In this document: positions 23,622-32,433 of the stretch, piece after piece | Numbering within the stretch: position 1 is the stretch's first letter | How the letters are laid out: every line of letters begins with the position of its first letter | Assembly (NCBI GenBank): GCA_964570895.1 | Contig: CAZMZD010000001.1 | Location: forward strand, 331,674-395,673 | From: RGIG1918 sp964570895 | GTDB taxonomy: Bacteria; Cyanobacteriota; Vampirovibrionia; Gastranaerophilales; Gastranaerophilaceae | Length of the DNA: 64,000 nt | Direction: 5' to 3' | The notes under the pieces: generated by a model | What the model saw: the letters and a program-made list of their open reading frames with translations, nothing else | What the model was told of the DNA's origin: nothing | The model's database searches: none | Made by a program: the position numbers and the translations under genes

Positions 23622-24440
23622 GTGGCTAATCTTAAAGAATTTACAAAACAGGTAAGAAAAGATATTATCGAGATGGTGTACACCGCAAAATCAGGTCACA
23701 TCGGGGGTTCTATGAGCTCTGTCGATATTTTAGCTGTTCTTTATAACAAAATATTAAACATACCGTCCGAGTGGGATAAAGCAGCAAATTTTACCCAAAG
23801 AGATAGATTTATTTTATCTAAAGGGCACATCACACCTGCATTTTACGCCACACTTGCGCGCAGAGGCTTTTTCGACCCAGAGCTTTTAAAAACATTCAGG
23901 CAAACAGGTTCTCTTCTTCAAGGGCACCCATGTTTGCACACAAAGCTTGCCGGCATTGAAATCTCAACCGGTTCCCTGGGGCAAGGTTTATCAATTGGCG
24001 TTGGCGTGGCAAAAGGTTTAAAACTAGATAAACTAAGCTCAAAAGTTTATGTTCTGATGGGCGATGGCGAGCTTCAAGAAGGCAGTGTTTGGGAAGCATT
24101 TATGTCAGCAGGCTGCAAAAAACTTGATAACATTGTTGCAATTATTGATAAAAATAATTTGCAAATAGATGGCGCGGTGGCTGAAATTAAATGTGTTGAC
24201 CCGCTTGACAAAAAGCTTGAAGCTTTTGGCTGGAGCACAATAACAGTTGACGGGCACAACCTAGAAGAGCTCGAAAGTGCTTTCCTTAAAGCAAAAGAGG
24301 CAGATTTGCCAACTGCGATTATTTGTAACACCATAAAAGGCAAAGGTGTTTCATTTATGGAAAATAACCACGCATGGCACGGAAAAGCGCCAAATGACGA
24401 ACAATATAAACTTGCAATGGAGGAATTAAATGCTAACTAA
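23622..24440 (+). CDS. transketolase, N-terminal (ThDP-binding) subunit
   Basis: Pentose-phosphate and sugar-rearrangement enzyme encoded as two chains. This 272-residue half has the ThDP motif GDGELQEGSVWEAFMSAG with the closing NNLQIDG, plus SKGHITPAFYATLA and GSLGQGLSIGVG. The start is GTG with AAAAGGTGA upstream. The second half overlaps by 11 bases. Split transketolases are common in anaerobes, archaea and many Firmicutes. Confidence 0.92.
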   Translation: MANLKEFTKQVRKDIIEMVYTAKSGHIGGSMSSVDILAVLYNKILNIPSEWDKAANFTQRDRFILSKGHITPAFYATLARRGFFDPELLKTFRQTGSLLQGHPCLHTKLAGIEISTGSLGQGLSIGVGVAKGLKLDKLSSKVYVLMGDGELQEGSVWEAFMSAGCKKLDNIVAIIDKNNLQIDGAVAEIKCVDPLDKKLEAFGWSTITVDGHNLEELESAFLKAKEADLPTAIICNTIKGKGVSFMENNHAWHGKAPNDEQYKLAMEELNAN

Positions 24441-25377
24441 AGAAAGAATTGTAAAATCTCCACGAAACGCTTATGGTGAAGCACTCCAAGAACTTGGCGA
24501 AATTGATAAAAACGTGGTTGTGTTAGACGCTGACCTTGCAGCTTCTACCCAATCAGGACTGTTTAAAAAAATGTTTCCTGAAAGATTTTTCGACGTAGGG
24601 ATATCGGAACAAGATATGATAACGGAAGCGGCAGGTTTTGCGCTTGCCGGCAAAATACCCTTTGCAAGCACATTTGCAGTTTTTGCAACGGGCAGATGTT
24701 ACGATCAAATAAGAGCCTCAATTGCATATTCAAACTTAAATGTAAAAATTGTAGGAACCCATGCAGGTATCACCGTTGGCGAAGATGGCGCGACACACCA
24801 AGCACTTGAAGACATTGCTCTTATGCGCGCTCTTCCAAACATGACCGTTCTTGCTCCTTCAGATTATAATGAAGTTAAGGCATGTATCAGGTACGCACAC
24901 GACGCAAAAGGTCCTTTCTATATAAGAGTTCCAAGGTCAAACACACCAACTGTTTTTAGCGAAAACTACAAACACAACCCTAGCGCACCTGTAAAGCTTG
25001 CTGATGGCGAAGATGTTCTTGTGTGCACGACGGGCGAAAATTTGGCAAATGTGATTGACGCAGTTGAAATGCTTAAAACAAAAGGAATATCGGCAACTTT
25101 GTTACATATTCCTCAAATCAAGCCATTTCTTGTAAAAGATGATATAATTAAAAGTGCTAAGGCATGTAAAAAAGTTGTGACAATTGAAAATCATTCAATA
25201 ATTGGGGGCTTGGGCTCCGCTATTTGCGAAGTTTTGTCTGAAAATTGCCCAACACATGTTCTTAGAATTGGAATAAACGACTGCTTTGGCCAAAGCGGAA
25301 AAACAGAAGAATTGGTCAAATATTACAAATTAGATTCAAATTCGTTAGCTGAAAGAATTATGGAATTTGTTAAATGA
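24430..25377 (+). CDS. transketolase, C-terminal (pyrimidine-binding) subunit
   Basis: Second half of the split transketolase, 315 residues. It includes the catalytic-glutamate region FFDVGISEQDMITEAAGFAL, GTHAGITVGEDGATHQALED and FYIRVPR, then a C-terminal transketolase domain (about residues 185-310). GAGGAA lies 4 bases before the ATG inside the preceding gene, which indicates tight coupling and equimolar expression. Its stop overlaps the ftsE start as ATGA. Confidence 0.92.
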   Translation: MLTKERIVKSPRNAYGEALQELGEIDKNVVVLDADLAASTQSGLFKKMFPERFFDVGISEQDMITEAAGFALAGKIPFASTFAVFATGRCYDQIRASIAYSNLNVKIVGTHAGITVGEDGATHQALEDIALMRALPNMTVLAPSDYNEVKACIRYAHDAKGPFYIRVPRSNTPTVFSENYKHNPSAPVKLADGEDVLVCTTGENLANVIDAVEMLKTKGISATLLHIPQIKPFLVKDDIIKSAKACKKVVTIENHSIIGGLGSAICEVLSENCPTHVLRIGINDCFGQSGKTEELVKYYKLDSNSLAERIMEFVK

Positions 25378-26048
25378 TAGTATTAAAAGACGTAATTAAA
25401 CAATATAAAAACAAGCTTGCTTTATATAACGTAAACTTAAGGATTAAAGCAGGCGAATTTGTTTTCCTCGTTGGGTCATCAGGTGCCGGCAAATCAACTT
25501 TAATGAAAATGCTATACCTTGAAGAAAGACCGACCAGAGGGCAAGTTTACATTGGAAACATCAACATTGAAAACTTACCTGCTTCTAAAATTCCGACCCT
25601 TAGAAGATGTATGGGAATTGTTTTTCAAGATTATAAACTACTTCCAAACCACACAGTGTATGACAACATTGCGTATGTAATCAGAACTCTTGGCATTTCA
25701 TCAAAAGAAATTCAAGCAAGAGTGAAAGGGGTTTTGAAAGTTGTTGGCTTGCAAGATAAGGCAAAAGCTCGTCCTTCTGAATTATCAGGCGGTGAACAAC
25801 AAAGAGTTAGCATAGCGCGCGCTATTGTTAATGGGCCGCCACTTTTAATTGCTGACGAGCCGACAGGAAACCTAGACCCTAAAAACTCAATGGAAGTTAT
25901 GGAAATTTTGGAACAAGTTAACCAAAGAGGTATCACTGTTCTTGTTTCAACCCATGACCATGCTATGGTTAATTATTTCAGGAAAAGAGTTATTACGCTT
26001 GACAAAGGGCAAATAATTCGTGATGTTCAGGCAGGTACTTATGACTGA
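25374..26048 (+). CDS. ftsE: cell division ATP-binding protein FtsE
   Basis: ABC ATPase that partners FtsX at the septum and controls peptidoglycan hydrolases through a periplasmic amidase activator. 224 residues with Walker A GSSGAGKST, the FtsE-typical MGIVFQDYKLLPNHTVYDNI, signature LSGGEQQRVSIARA, Walker B LLIADEPTGNLDP and H-loop VSTHDH. It begins inside the transketolase stop codon and ends overlapping ftsX. Confidence 0.96.
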   Translation: MIVLKDVIKQYKNKLALYNVNLRIKAGEFVFLVGSSGAGKSTLMKMLYLEERPTRGQVYIGNINIENLPASKIPTLRRCMGIVFQDYKLLPNHTVYDNIAYVIRTLGISSKEIQARVKGVLKVVGLQDKAKARPSELSGGEQQRVSIARAIVNGPPLLIADEPTGNLDPKNSMEVMEILEQVNQRGITVLVSTHDHAMVNYFRKRVITLDKGQIIRDVQAGTYD

Positions 26049-26949
26049 TAGCGCACAAAGAATTAAACAAAAAGTAAAATCTCATATTCCAAAAGATTGG
26101 CTTACTGAAATCAGAATAAGCTACCGTATTGTGATTGAAACTGTTAAAGGCATTGCGCAAACAGGGCTTATAAACGTCGCAATCATAACAACTATGGCTG
26201 CAATTTTAACAATTTTTGGAGCGTTGTTCCGCTCCACTCTCGCGGTTTCCACAATTGTTGCTGAAATGGGCTCTGCGCTTGAAGTTTCAGCTTATTTAAA
26301 GTCTGATGCAAACATTAAAGAAACAGTAGACGAGATTAAAAAACTTGAAAATGTTAAGCAAGTTGAATTTATATCAAAAGATAAATCTTGGAATGATTTG
26401 AAAAAAGAAATACAAGTGCCAGATATTGATAACCCGCTTCCAAACACGTTGCATGTAAAAGTGGACAAGCCAAAAAATATAACCAAGGTTATGACGGCGC
26501 TAGATGGCATTAAAGGGGTCGACGACACAAGCTATGCGCGCGACCTTATCAAAAAATTTGAACTAATTAATCAAGTGAGCCACACTGTGACGCTTTTTGT
26601 GGTTATTCTCTCTTGCATATTAACGCTCGTTGTCATCAACAACACAATCGAGCTTGTTATCCAATCAAGAAAAGACGAGATTGAAATTATGCGCCTTATG
26701 GGTGTTAATAATTGGTATATTAAAACCCCGCTTGTCCTGCAAGGCGCGATATACGGTTTCCTTGGGGCGCTGATTGCTATAATTCCTGTTAATATCGTTA
26801 GCGGATATATAGTTCAGCTGCATAATTTCTTTATGATACCGGCAAATCCGTATTCACAATTTTTCACCGTGGCTGCGCTATTGTTCCTTGCTGTGGGCTT
26901 TGCGGCAGGCGGTAGCTTAATGAGTATTAAAAAACATTTAGAGGTATAA
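26041..26949 (+). CDS. ftsX: cell division protein FtsX
   Basis: Four-helix membrane permease-like protein, 302 residues. It has a first helix near residues 45-70, a periplasmic domain (about 75-180), then three helices, with the conserved cytoplasmic motif SRKDEIEIMRLMGVNNWYI near residue 214. It couples FtsE ATP hydrolysis to cell-wall hydrolase activation. The ATG at 26041 overlaps the ftsE stop by 8 bases and gives the family N-terminus; the frame opening at 26020 is too long. Confidence 0.94.
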   Translation: MTDSAQRIKQKVKSHIPKDWLTEIRISYRIVIETVKGIAQTGLINVAIITTMAAILTIFGALFRSTLAVSTIVAEMGSALEVSAYLKSDANIKETVDEIKKLENVKQVEFISKDKSWNDLKKEIQVPDIDNPLPNTLHVKVDKPKNITKVMTALDGIKGVDDTSYARDLIKKFELINQVSHTVTLFVVILSCILTLVVINNTIELVIQSRKDEIEIMRLMGVNNWYIKTPLVLQGAIYGFLGALIAIIPVNIVSGYIVQLHNFFMIPANPYSQFFTVAALLFLAVGFAAGGSLMSIKKHLEV

Positions 26950-26950
26950 A

Positions 26951-27763
26951 TTGGAAAATAACGAAGCAGAACAACTAGTCAAAGAATTTAAAGAAATTCC
27001 TCCTATGCCAAACGTTATGATGAAGGCACTCGAGGTAATCAGAAACCCATATACAGGCATTCAAGAGCTTGCAACAATTATGTCCGTTGACCAAGCAATT
27101 TCGGCAAAGACCTTGTCGCTCGTGAACTCTGCATATTATGGTTTTAGACAACAAATTACATCAATCAGCAAAGCCGTTGTTTTGCTTGGTATGATGAAAG
27201 CAAAAAATATAATCATGTCACTTGCAATGCGCCAAATGATGACAACTCAAGGCTCACGCGAGCTTTGGGAACATTCAATCAGGTGCGCGATTGCTTCTGA
27301 ATATCTTGCGGCGCAATTTAAATTCATTAACCCTGACGACGCTTTTGTTATCGGCTTTTTGCACGATATAGGAAAAATTCTTTTAGCTCAAAAAGACGCA
27401 GCAAAATATTCAAAAGTTAAATATATTGCACAGCAAAACAACCAAAGTTTGATTGAGCTTGAAAACACATTCTTCCAAGCTAACCACTGCGAACTTGGCG
27501 CGCTTATTGCAAAAAAATGGCAATTGCCTGTCATTCTTATAAACTGCATTAAATATCACCACAACCCAAGCCTTTCAAGCTTGCCTGCCGCATGTGGTAT
27601 TGTGTATATTGCAGATAGGCTCGTTCAACCGCAAGTTGGGGAAGAAATTTTAGAACCGGAAATTATGGACAGGCTTCCAATGAGAATTTCAGACCCTGTT
27701 GGGCTTCGCGAACAATTAATTTCAAAAACAAATATCTTCTTAAAAGAAATTTCTGCAAATTAA
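26951..27763 (+). CDS. HDOD domain signalling protein
   Basis: 270 residues, almost wholly one HDOD domain (metal-dependent-phosphohydrolase-like), a family tied to motility, chemotaxis and cyclic-dinucleotide signalling. The block PPMPNVMMKALEVI opens it. FLHDIGKILLAQK keeps the HD pair, and CIKYHHNPS is also kept, so some catalytic residues remain, although most HDOD proteins are not proven enzymes. The start is TTG one base after ftsX, with AGAGG upstream. It ends the wecG-to-HDOD operon. Confidence 0.88.
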   Translation: MENNEAEQLVKEFKEIPPMPNVMMKALEVIRNPYTGIQELATIMSVDQAISAKTLSLVNSAYYGFRQQITSISKAVVLLGMMKAKNIIMSLAMRQMMTTQGSRELWEHSIRCAIASEYLAAQFKFINPDDAFVIGFLHDIGKILLAQKDAAKYSKVKYIAQQNNQSLIELENTFFQANHCELGALIAKKWQLPVILINCIKYHHNPSLSSLPAACGIVYIADRLVQPQVGEEILEPEIMDRLPMRISDPVGLREQLISKTNIFLKEISAN

Positions 27764-27810
27764 TTTTCTCGGCTGGTTTGGAAAACATGCCAAGCGCGCA
27801 AAAAATAAGA

Positions 27811-28287
27811 TTATTTTAAATAGTCTTTGAATTTTTTGCTGACATCAAAATAAAAACCGCAGTCATCAAGCGTTGTGCCGCCACGCGCAATAAATTCAGG
27901 ATTAATCGCAGGATAATCTCTGCAATATAGGGAGCGGAAAAAGTAGTTTTTACATTTTTTATCTTCGCCCAAGCTTTTGCACCTGAATAAAAGAGCGCCT
28001 TTTATGTTTTTTCTGTCCCTAAATTCTTCAGTAGTATATTCGCCTTCATATGTGCCTGCAATTTCAAAAGCGTGATATCTTTTGTTATTTTTCTTCATTT
28101 CTTCAAATTCTTTTTTCTCTTTTATGTAACCGTTTTCATCGGAAAAAAGTATGTTTTCACAACATTTTCCACACATTTTACACTTTCCGCGAACGACGTA
28201 TTTTGACGTCGTGAGCCTGTTTTTAATAAATTCAATCCACTGTCTGACAGGCGTTTTAAACACCCAAGCATATTCTTTTAGTAGCAT
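27811..28287 (-). CDS. YkgJ-family cysteine cluster protein
   Basis: 158 residues with Cys36, Cys39, Cys42 and Cys43 (CKMCGKCC), followed later by CKSLGEDKKCKNYFFRSLYCRDYP. That is the C-x2-C-x2-CC plus C-terminal cysteine pattern of the YkgJ/CxxCxxCC family, thought to bind zinc or an Fe-S cluster. The N-terminus is amphipathic rather than a signal sequence. It overlaps the end of the secreted-protein gene by 10 bases and is last in the murA operon. No specific activity is established for the family. Confidence 0.82.
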   Translation of the reverse strand: MLLKEYAWVFKTPVRQWIEFIKNRLTTSKYVVRGKCKMCGKCCENILFSDENGYIKEKKEFEEMKKNNKRYHAFEIAGTYEGEYTTEEFRDRKNIKGALLFRCKSLGEDKKCKNYFFRSLYCRDYPAINPEFIARGGTTLDDCGFYFDVSKKFKDYLK

Positions 28288-28682
28288 ACAAAATCTGCTC
28301 CTGTGATTGGTGTTTGAAGATTGCGAAGCTCAAAAACCTGAAGAACATACCTTCCCGCTTCGCGTGGCACAAAATAATCCGTGTAAAAATCATCATAATC
28401 AAGCCTATCGCGCTTAGCATAAACAATTGTAATTCCGCCTAAGTGCGCTTTATCTGACCTATGAAGAACTTGATATTGAATTACATCATCTTGAAATTTT
28501 TTCTTCGCAATTGCACCAAAATAAACTCTTGAACCGACAGGAAAACTATATTTCGGGTTTTTCATAGAGTCTTCTGAAATTGGTTTATTGTCCATAACAA
28601 CGCTAAATTTTTTGCCACCCCAAGCGCAAGAGGGGAGCGCAACTAATAAAATGGCGAATGTTATAAATATTTTTTTAAACAT
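28278..28682 (-). CDS. secreted hypothetical protein, 134 residues
   Basis: It begins with a clear Sec signal peptide (FKKIFITFAILLVALPSCAWG). PSCAWG contains a cysteine but does not fit a standard lipobox well. The mature domain (about 110 residues) looks beta-rich, for example GSRVYFGAIAKKKF, VIQYQVLHRSD and EAGRYVLQVFELRN. A C-terminal cysteine (DFVCY) may pair with Cys18 if the latter is retained. Its ATG overlaps the TPR stop as TAATG, so it is translationally coupled to that protein. It may be a periplasmic partner of it. No family is recognised. Confidence 0.68.
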   Translation of the reverse strand: MFKKIFITFAILLVALPSCAWGGKKFSVVMDNKPISEDSMKNPKYSFPVGSRVYFGAIAKKKFQDDVIQYQVLHRSDKAHLGGITIVYAKRDRLDYDDFYTDYFVPREAGRYVLQVFELRNLQTPITGADFVCY

Positions 28683-30709
28683 TATTTCATTATTTCTTCA
28701 TATAAAATGTCGATTTTTTGCTTAACTTCTGCGCAAAGTGAGTTAGAAGGGGCAAGCTCAATAAACTTTTCATACGCAAAAATCGCGTCAGATTTTTTGT
28801 TTAATTTTTCAAGACATAAACCTTGCCCGTAGTATGAAAGCGCGAAATCGTTTTTATATTTTGCGGCGTTCACAAAATTTTCAAGCGCAGCCTCAATTTC
28901 GCCTCTATCGTATTGAATTATGCCAATGTTAAAATAAGCATCTTGATTGATTGGGTTAATTGATAAAGCGTTTTTGTATGCTTCCATGGCGCGCTCTTCT
29001 TCGCCTTTTAATTTGTATGCATTGCCTGCTTTTATGTACAATTCGTCGCTATCTTTGATTGTTTGAAGTGCAAGTTCGTAGTTTTTAATTGCTTCATCAT
29101 AGTTTTGCGCCTTGAGCTCATTATCCGCAAGCGCCGCGTATGCTGTTGCAGATTTTTCATCAAGCTCGAGCGCATGTTTAATGACCGCTTTTCCTGCTTC
29201 AATATCGTCCAAGTTGGTTAAGCTTTCGCCGTATTCCACAAATGTTTCAGGGTCTTCCGCGTTTAATTGAATTGCAATTTCATAATTTTCAACCACTTTA
29301 GATTTCATTCCCATATCTTCATAGGTTTTTGCAAGGCCCTTGTATGCTTGAGTGTTTTCAGGGTTCATATCAATTGCTTTTTGATAAGTCATTCGTGCTT
29401 TTTTATAATCTTTTTGCTTATTTAGAGATTTTGCTTGAACAACATAATTTGAATACAATGTGTTGTTAATTATTTTTTTAGACAAATCATATTTTTTTAA
29501 ATTGCTATCAGACTCTGAAAGAAGCGCTTTAAGTATGCTTTGTGATTCTCTAAAATCGCCATAGCCTTGAAGCGCAAGCGCTTTGCTATATTTATAATTC
29601 AGGTTTGTTGGAACTTTTGCAACAAGTTCATCATATAGAGGGAGCGAAAGTGCGTATTTGCCTTGAATGTGATACAACTTCGCAAGCTCAAATTTAACAT
29701 TTACATTATCAGGCGCCGATTTAACCCCTTGTTCAAGAATTTTTTGTGCTTCAGATAAATTATTTTGCCCAATATAAATTATTGCAAGGTTCATATAAGC
29801 GTCGCCTTCTGCCGGAAATGCAGAGATATATTCTTTGTATGTTTTGATTGCTTCTTGCGTTTTGCCTAGTTTTGCCAAAAGATAAGCGTAATCAAATTTT
29901 AAATTTGGCATATCAGGCTGGAGCGCAAAAGCTTTTTGAAAATTTTGATAAGCTAAATTTAGCTCACCGGAATATGTTTCAGCCATAGCAAGATTTGCGT
30001 ATGAGCTATAATCACTTGGGTTAATTTCAATCGCTTTTTCTAAATATTTTTTAGCCTCTTCAAATTTTTTATCTCGCAAATACGCAAGCCCCATGCTGGC
30101 ATAATCGGAAAATTCATCAGGATTAACTTCAAGTGCTTTCAAGTAAGCTTCTTGCGCCATTTTGTAATCTTTTTTTTGAAGATACGAGCTTGCAATGTTT
30201 GTTCTTGCTTTATTGTTATCCGGATAATATTGAAGGAAAACTTTGTAATTTTCAATTGCTTCATCGTATCTTTCGCTTAAAAACAAAGTGTTTGCAATGT
30301 TTATAAAATTAAATTTATAATTTGGCGCAATAATTCTTGCTTGTTCATAAGCGTCCAGCGCATCGTCATACCTTTGCTGCATTTGTAAAATATTTCCGAT
30401 TGAAATATACAAAAAAGCATCGTCCGGCTTAAGTTTCAAGGTTTTTTGATAGTAATTTAAAGCTTTATCAAATTCGCCGAGTTCACTGTATAAACCGGCA
30501 ATTTTAGTGTTCAAAATCATATCGTCATCAGATGTTGCAAGCGCCTTCAAAAGCAAATCCAAGGCATCAGAGTATCTTTTTTGGCTTTCAAATTTAAGAG
30601 CAGAAGAATATAGTTGGAGCGCTTCTTTTGTCATTTTAGCGTCGGCTGGTGCCAAAACCCCAAGTGACACTGCAGAGAAAAGCGCGAGCGCCAAGAGTTT
30701 TTTATACAT
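28682..30709 (-). CDS. large secreted tetratricopeptide-repeat protein
   Basis: 675 residues with a signal peptide (residues 1-24, cleavage near PADA-K). Nearly the whole mature chain is TPR units, about 17-18 by the recurring 34-residue spacing; typical units are ALNYYQKTLKLKPDDAFLYI and AIENYKVFLQYYPDNNKART. TPR arrays are protein-binding scaffolds; a periplasmic or outer-membrane-associated role is expected. It shares single-base TAATG junctions with genes on both sides, which points to a functional unit. No enzymatic domain is visible. Confidence 0.88.
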   Translation of the reverse strand: MYKKLLALALFSAVSLGVLAPADAKMTKEALQLYSSALKFESQKRYSDALDLLLKALATSDDDMILNTKIAGLYSELGEFDKALNYYQKTLKLKPDDAFLYISIGNILQMQQRYDDALDAYEQARIIAPNYKFNFINIANTLFLSERYDEAIENYKVFLQYYPDNNKARTNIASSYLQKKDYKMAQEAYLKALEVNPDEFSDYASMGLAYLRDKKFEEAKKYLEKAIEINPSDYSSYANLAMAETYSGELNLAYQNFQKAFALQPDMPNLKFDYAYLLAKLGKTQEAIKTYKEYISAFPAEGDAYMNLAIIYIGQNNLSEAQKILEQGVKSAPDNVNVKFELAKLYHIQGKYALSLPLYDELVAKVPTNLNYKYSKALALQGYGDFRESQSILKALLSESDSNLKKYDLSKKIINNTLYSNYVVQAKSLNKQKDYKKARMTYQKAIDMNPENTQAYKGLAKTYEDMGMKSKVVENYEIAIQLNAEDPETFVEYGESLTNLDDIEAGKAVIKHALELDEKSATAYAALADNELKAQNYDEAIKNYELALQTIKDSDELYIKAGNAYKLKGEEERAMEAYKNALSINPINQDAYFNIGIIQYDRGEIEAALENFVNAAKYKNDFALSYYGQGLCLEKLNKKSDAIFAYEKFIELAPSNSLCAEVKQKIDILYEEIMK

Positions 30710-31047
30710 TATTTTTTCTCCTCGGTTTTTTCTTCAATAATAATGCCGTTTTCTTGAAGTGCTTTTATGAAATTTTCAGCTGCCATATTTTGAACCTGAA
30801 CCGGCACAACCCTAAGCAATTCAACCGTTTTTGAGATAACAGGGTCTTTATCGTACCACCTTTTGCCATCAATAGGTTTTACCATGTCGTAAAATCTATC
30901 TATGGCTTCTTTTGAAACCTGTTCTTCAACCTTTTCAAGAAAAACCTCGGCTTGAGCACGAAGCTCAGTTTGATAATCTCTCAAAAGATTAATTATTTTG
31001 AGCAACGTTGGGTCATAGTCATACCATCTTTTATAATTTTCCGACAT
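30709..31047 (-). CDS. small duplicated protein with two KRWYDxDP repeats
   Basis: 112 residues from the ATG at 31047 (GAGGGTGA upstream; the longer frame to 31083 is less likely). The protein is an internal duplication. KRWYDYDPTLLKIINLLR (from residue 6) and KRWYDKDPVISKTVELLR (from about residue 61) are each followed, at similar spacing, by an A-x2-F-(L/I) helix ending in acidic residues. It has no signal or membrane segment. It overlaps the 3' end of murA by 17 bases and abuts the TPR gene. No family recognised; the repeats look like small helical binding modules. Confidence 0.72.
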   Translation of the reverse strand: MSENYKRWYDYDPTLLKIINLLRDYQTELRAQAEVFLEKVEEQVSKEAIDRFYDMVKPIDGKRWYDKDPVISKTVELLRVVPVQVQNMAAENFIKALQENGIIIEEKTEEKK

Positions 31048-32359
31048 GTTCACCCTCGCATTCATAAGAGCCATCATTTGCAACCCTTGTTCTTATAATA
31101 TCAGCGCCAAGCGCTTGTAATTTTTCAACAAATTTTTCGTAACCTCTGTCTATGTGGTGCAAGTTGGTGACTATTGTTTCGCCTTCTGCCGCAAGCCCCG
31201 CCGCAACAAGAGCGCCGCCGGCTCTCAAGTCTGTTGCGCGAACTTCTGCACCAACATATTTTTCAACACCCTTTATAATTGCATGATTTTTGCTAATTCT
31301 GATATTTGCACCCATCTTCCAAAGTTCTTCAACATGCATAAAGCGATTTTCATACAAACTTTCAGTCATAACACTGACACCATTTGAAATTGCGAGTAAC
31401 ATCATAGCACATGCTTGCAGGTCCGTCGGGAAGCCGGGGTAAGGTTGCGTTATAAAGTTTTGAGCGTCCAACCTGCGGGAAGCTGAAACCTGAAGAGTGT
31501 TAGGGTCAATAAGCTTAATTTTTGCACCCATTTCAAGAAGCTTGCCCGTGTATATTGTTAAATGGTTTGGAAAAATGTTTCTAATTATTCCGCTTCCACG
31601 AGTGGCAACAATTGCGCTTATATAAGTTCCCGCTTCAATTCTATCCGGAATTGTGGTGTAACAAGTTCCGTGGAGCTCATTCTTTTTAATTCCTTGAATT
31701 ACAATTTCGCTTGTGCCTTCGCCCGTGATTTTTGCACCCATAGATTTCAAGAAATTTGCAAGGTCAACAATTTCAGGCTCTTGGGCTGCATTTTGTATTC
31801 TTGTTGTGCCTTCTGCAAAAATAGAAGCGAGCATGACATTTTCCGTTGCGCCGACAGACGGAATATCAAAACAGATATCAGCGCCTGTGAGCTTTTTAGC
31901 CTTTGCAATCACATAGCCGTCTTTTATTTCACATTTTGCGCCGAGCGCTTCAATTCCTTTGATATGGAAATTAACTCTTCTTTCGCCAATCGCACAGCCT
32001 CCAGGGAGCGCAACTTTGGCTTCGCCCATCCTGCCAACAAGCGCACCCAAAACATTAAACGAAGCGCGCATTTTTGTGACATAGGTTTTATCTGCGACCG
32101 TGTTTGAAATTGTTGAAGCGTCGATTGTCACATATTTTTCTTCTTTATTATATGAAGTTTTTGCGCCAAGCTGCCCGATAACTTCGAGCATGATTGCAAC
32201 GTCGGTAAGCTCCGGCACGTTATAAATTGTCGTCACATCATCAGCAAGGATAGCCGCCGCAATGTGCTTCAGAACGGCGTTTTTAGCGCCGGAAATTCTA
32301 ACTTCACCAGCTAAAGCTTTTCCGCCAGTAATTATCAGTTTTTCTTCACAGTCTGCCAT
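31031..32359 (-). CDS. murA: UDP-N-acetylglucosamine 1-carboxyvinyltransferase
   Basis: First committed step of peptidoglycan synthesis, transferring enolpyruvyl from PEP to UDP-GlcNAc. 442 residues of the EPSP-synthase-type double barrel. SGAKNAVL carries the UDP-GlcNAc lysine-asparagine pair. The active-site cysteine is in LPGGCAIGERRVNFHIKG, and the C-terminal RYKFVEKL-like block reads RGYEKFVEKLQALGADI. I use the ATG at 32359: a promoter (TTCACA, 16 bases, TATAAT) lies immediately upstream, making the ATG at 32386 lie in the promoter. The mRNA is then leaderless. First gene of a five-gene operon. Confidence 0.94.
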   Translation of the reverse strand: MADCEEKLIITGGKALAGEVRISGAKNAVLKHIAAAILADDVTTIYNVPELTDVAIMLEVIGQLGAKTSYNKEEKYVTIDASTISNTVADKTYVTKMRASFNVLGALVGRMGEAKVALPGGCAIGERRVNFHIKGIEALGAKCEIKDGYVIAKAKKLTGADICFDIPSVGATENVMLASIFAEGTTRIQNAAQEPEIVDLANFLKSMGAKITGEGTSEIVIQGIKKNELHGTCYTTIPDRIEAGTYISAIVATRGSGIIRNIFPNHLTIYTGKLLEMGAKIKLIDPNTLQVSASRRLDAQNFITQPYPGFPTDLQACAMMLLAISNGVSVMTESLYENRFMHVEELWKMGANIRISKNHAIIKGVEKYVGAEVRATDLRAGGALVAAGLAAEGETIVTNLHHIDRGYEKFVEKLQALGADIIRTRVANDGSYECEGEHVGKL

Positions 32360-32365
32360 TTTACT

Positions 32366-32393
32366 ATTATACTGCAATTTATTCATTTGTGAA
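32366..32393 (-). promoter_or_regulatory. promoter of murA operon
   Basis: On the minus strand TTCACA (32388-32393), 16 bases, TATAAT (32366-32371). The -10 edge is 7 bases from the murA ATG and there is no ribosome site between. It is divergent from the uvrB promoter. Confidence 0.7.
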
Positions 32394-32417
32394 ATAATGT
32401 AAAAATATGGTTATAAA

Positions 32418-32426
32418 TGTTAGAAT
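32418..32426 (+). promoter_or_regulatory. extended -10 promoter of uvrB
   Basis: TGTTAGAAT reads as TGn plus TAGAAT (32421-32426), ending 8 bases before the uvrB ATG. No Shine-Dalgarno sequence is present, so the mRNA is predicted leaderless. Confidence 0.55.
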
Positions 32427-32433
32427 ATAAATT

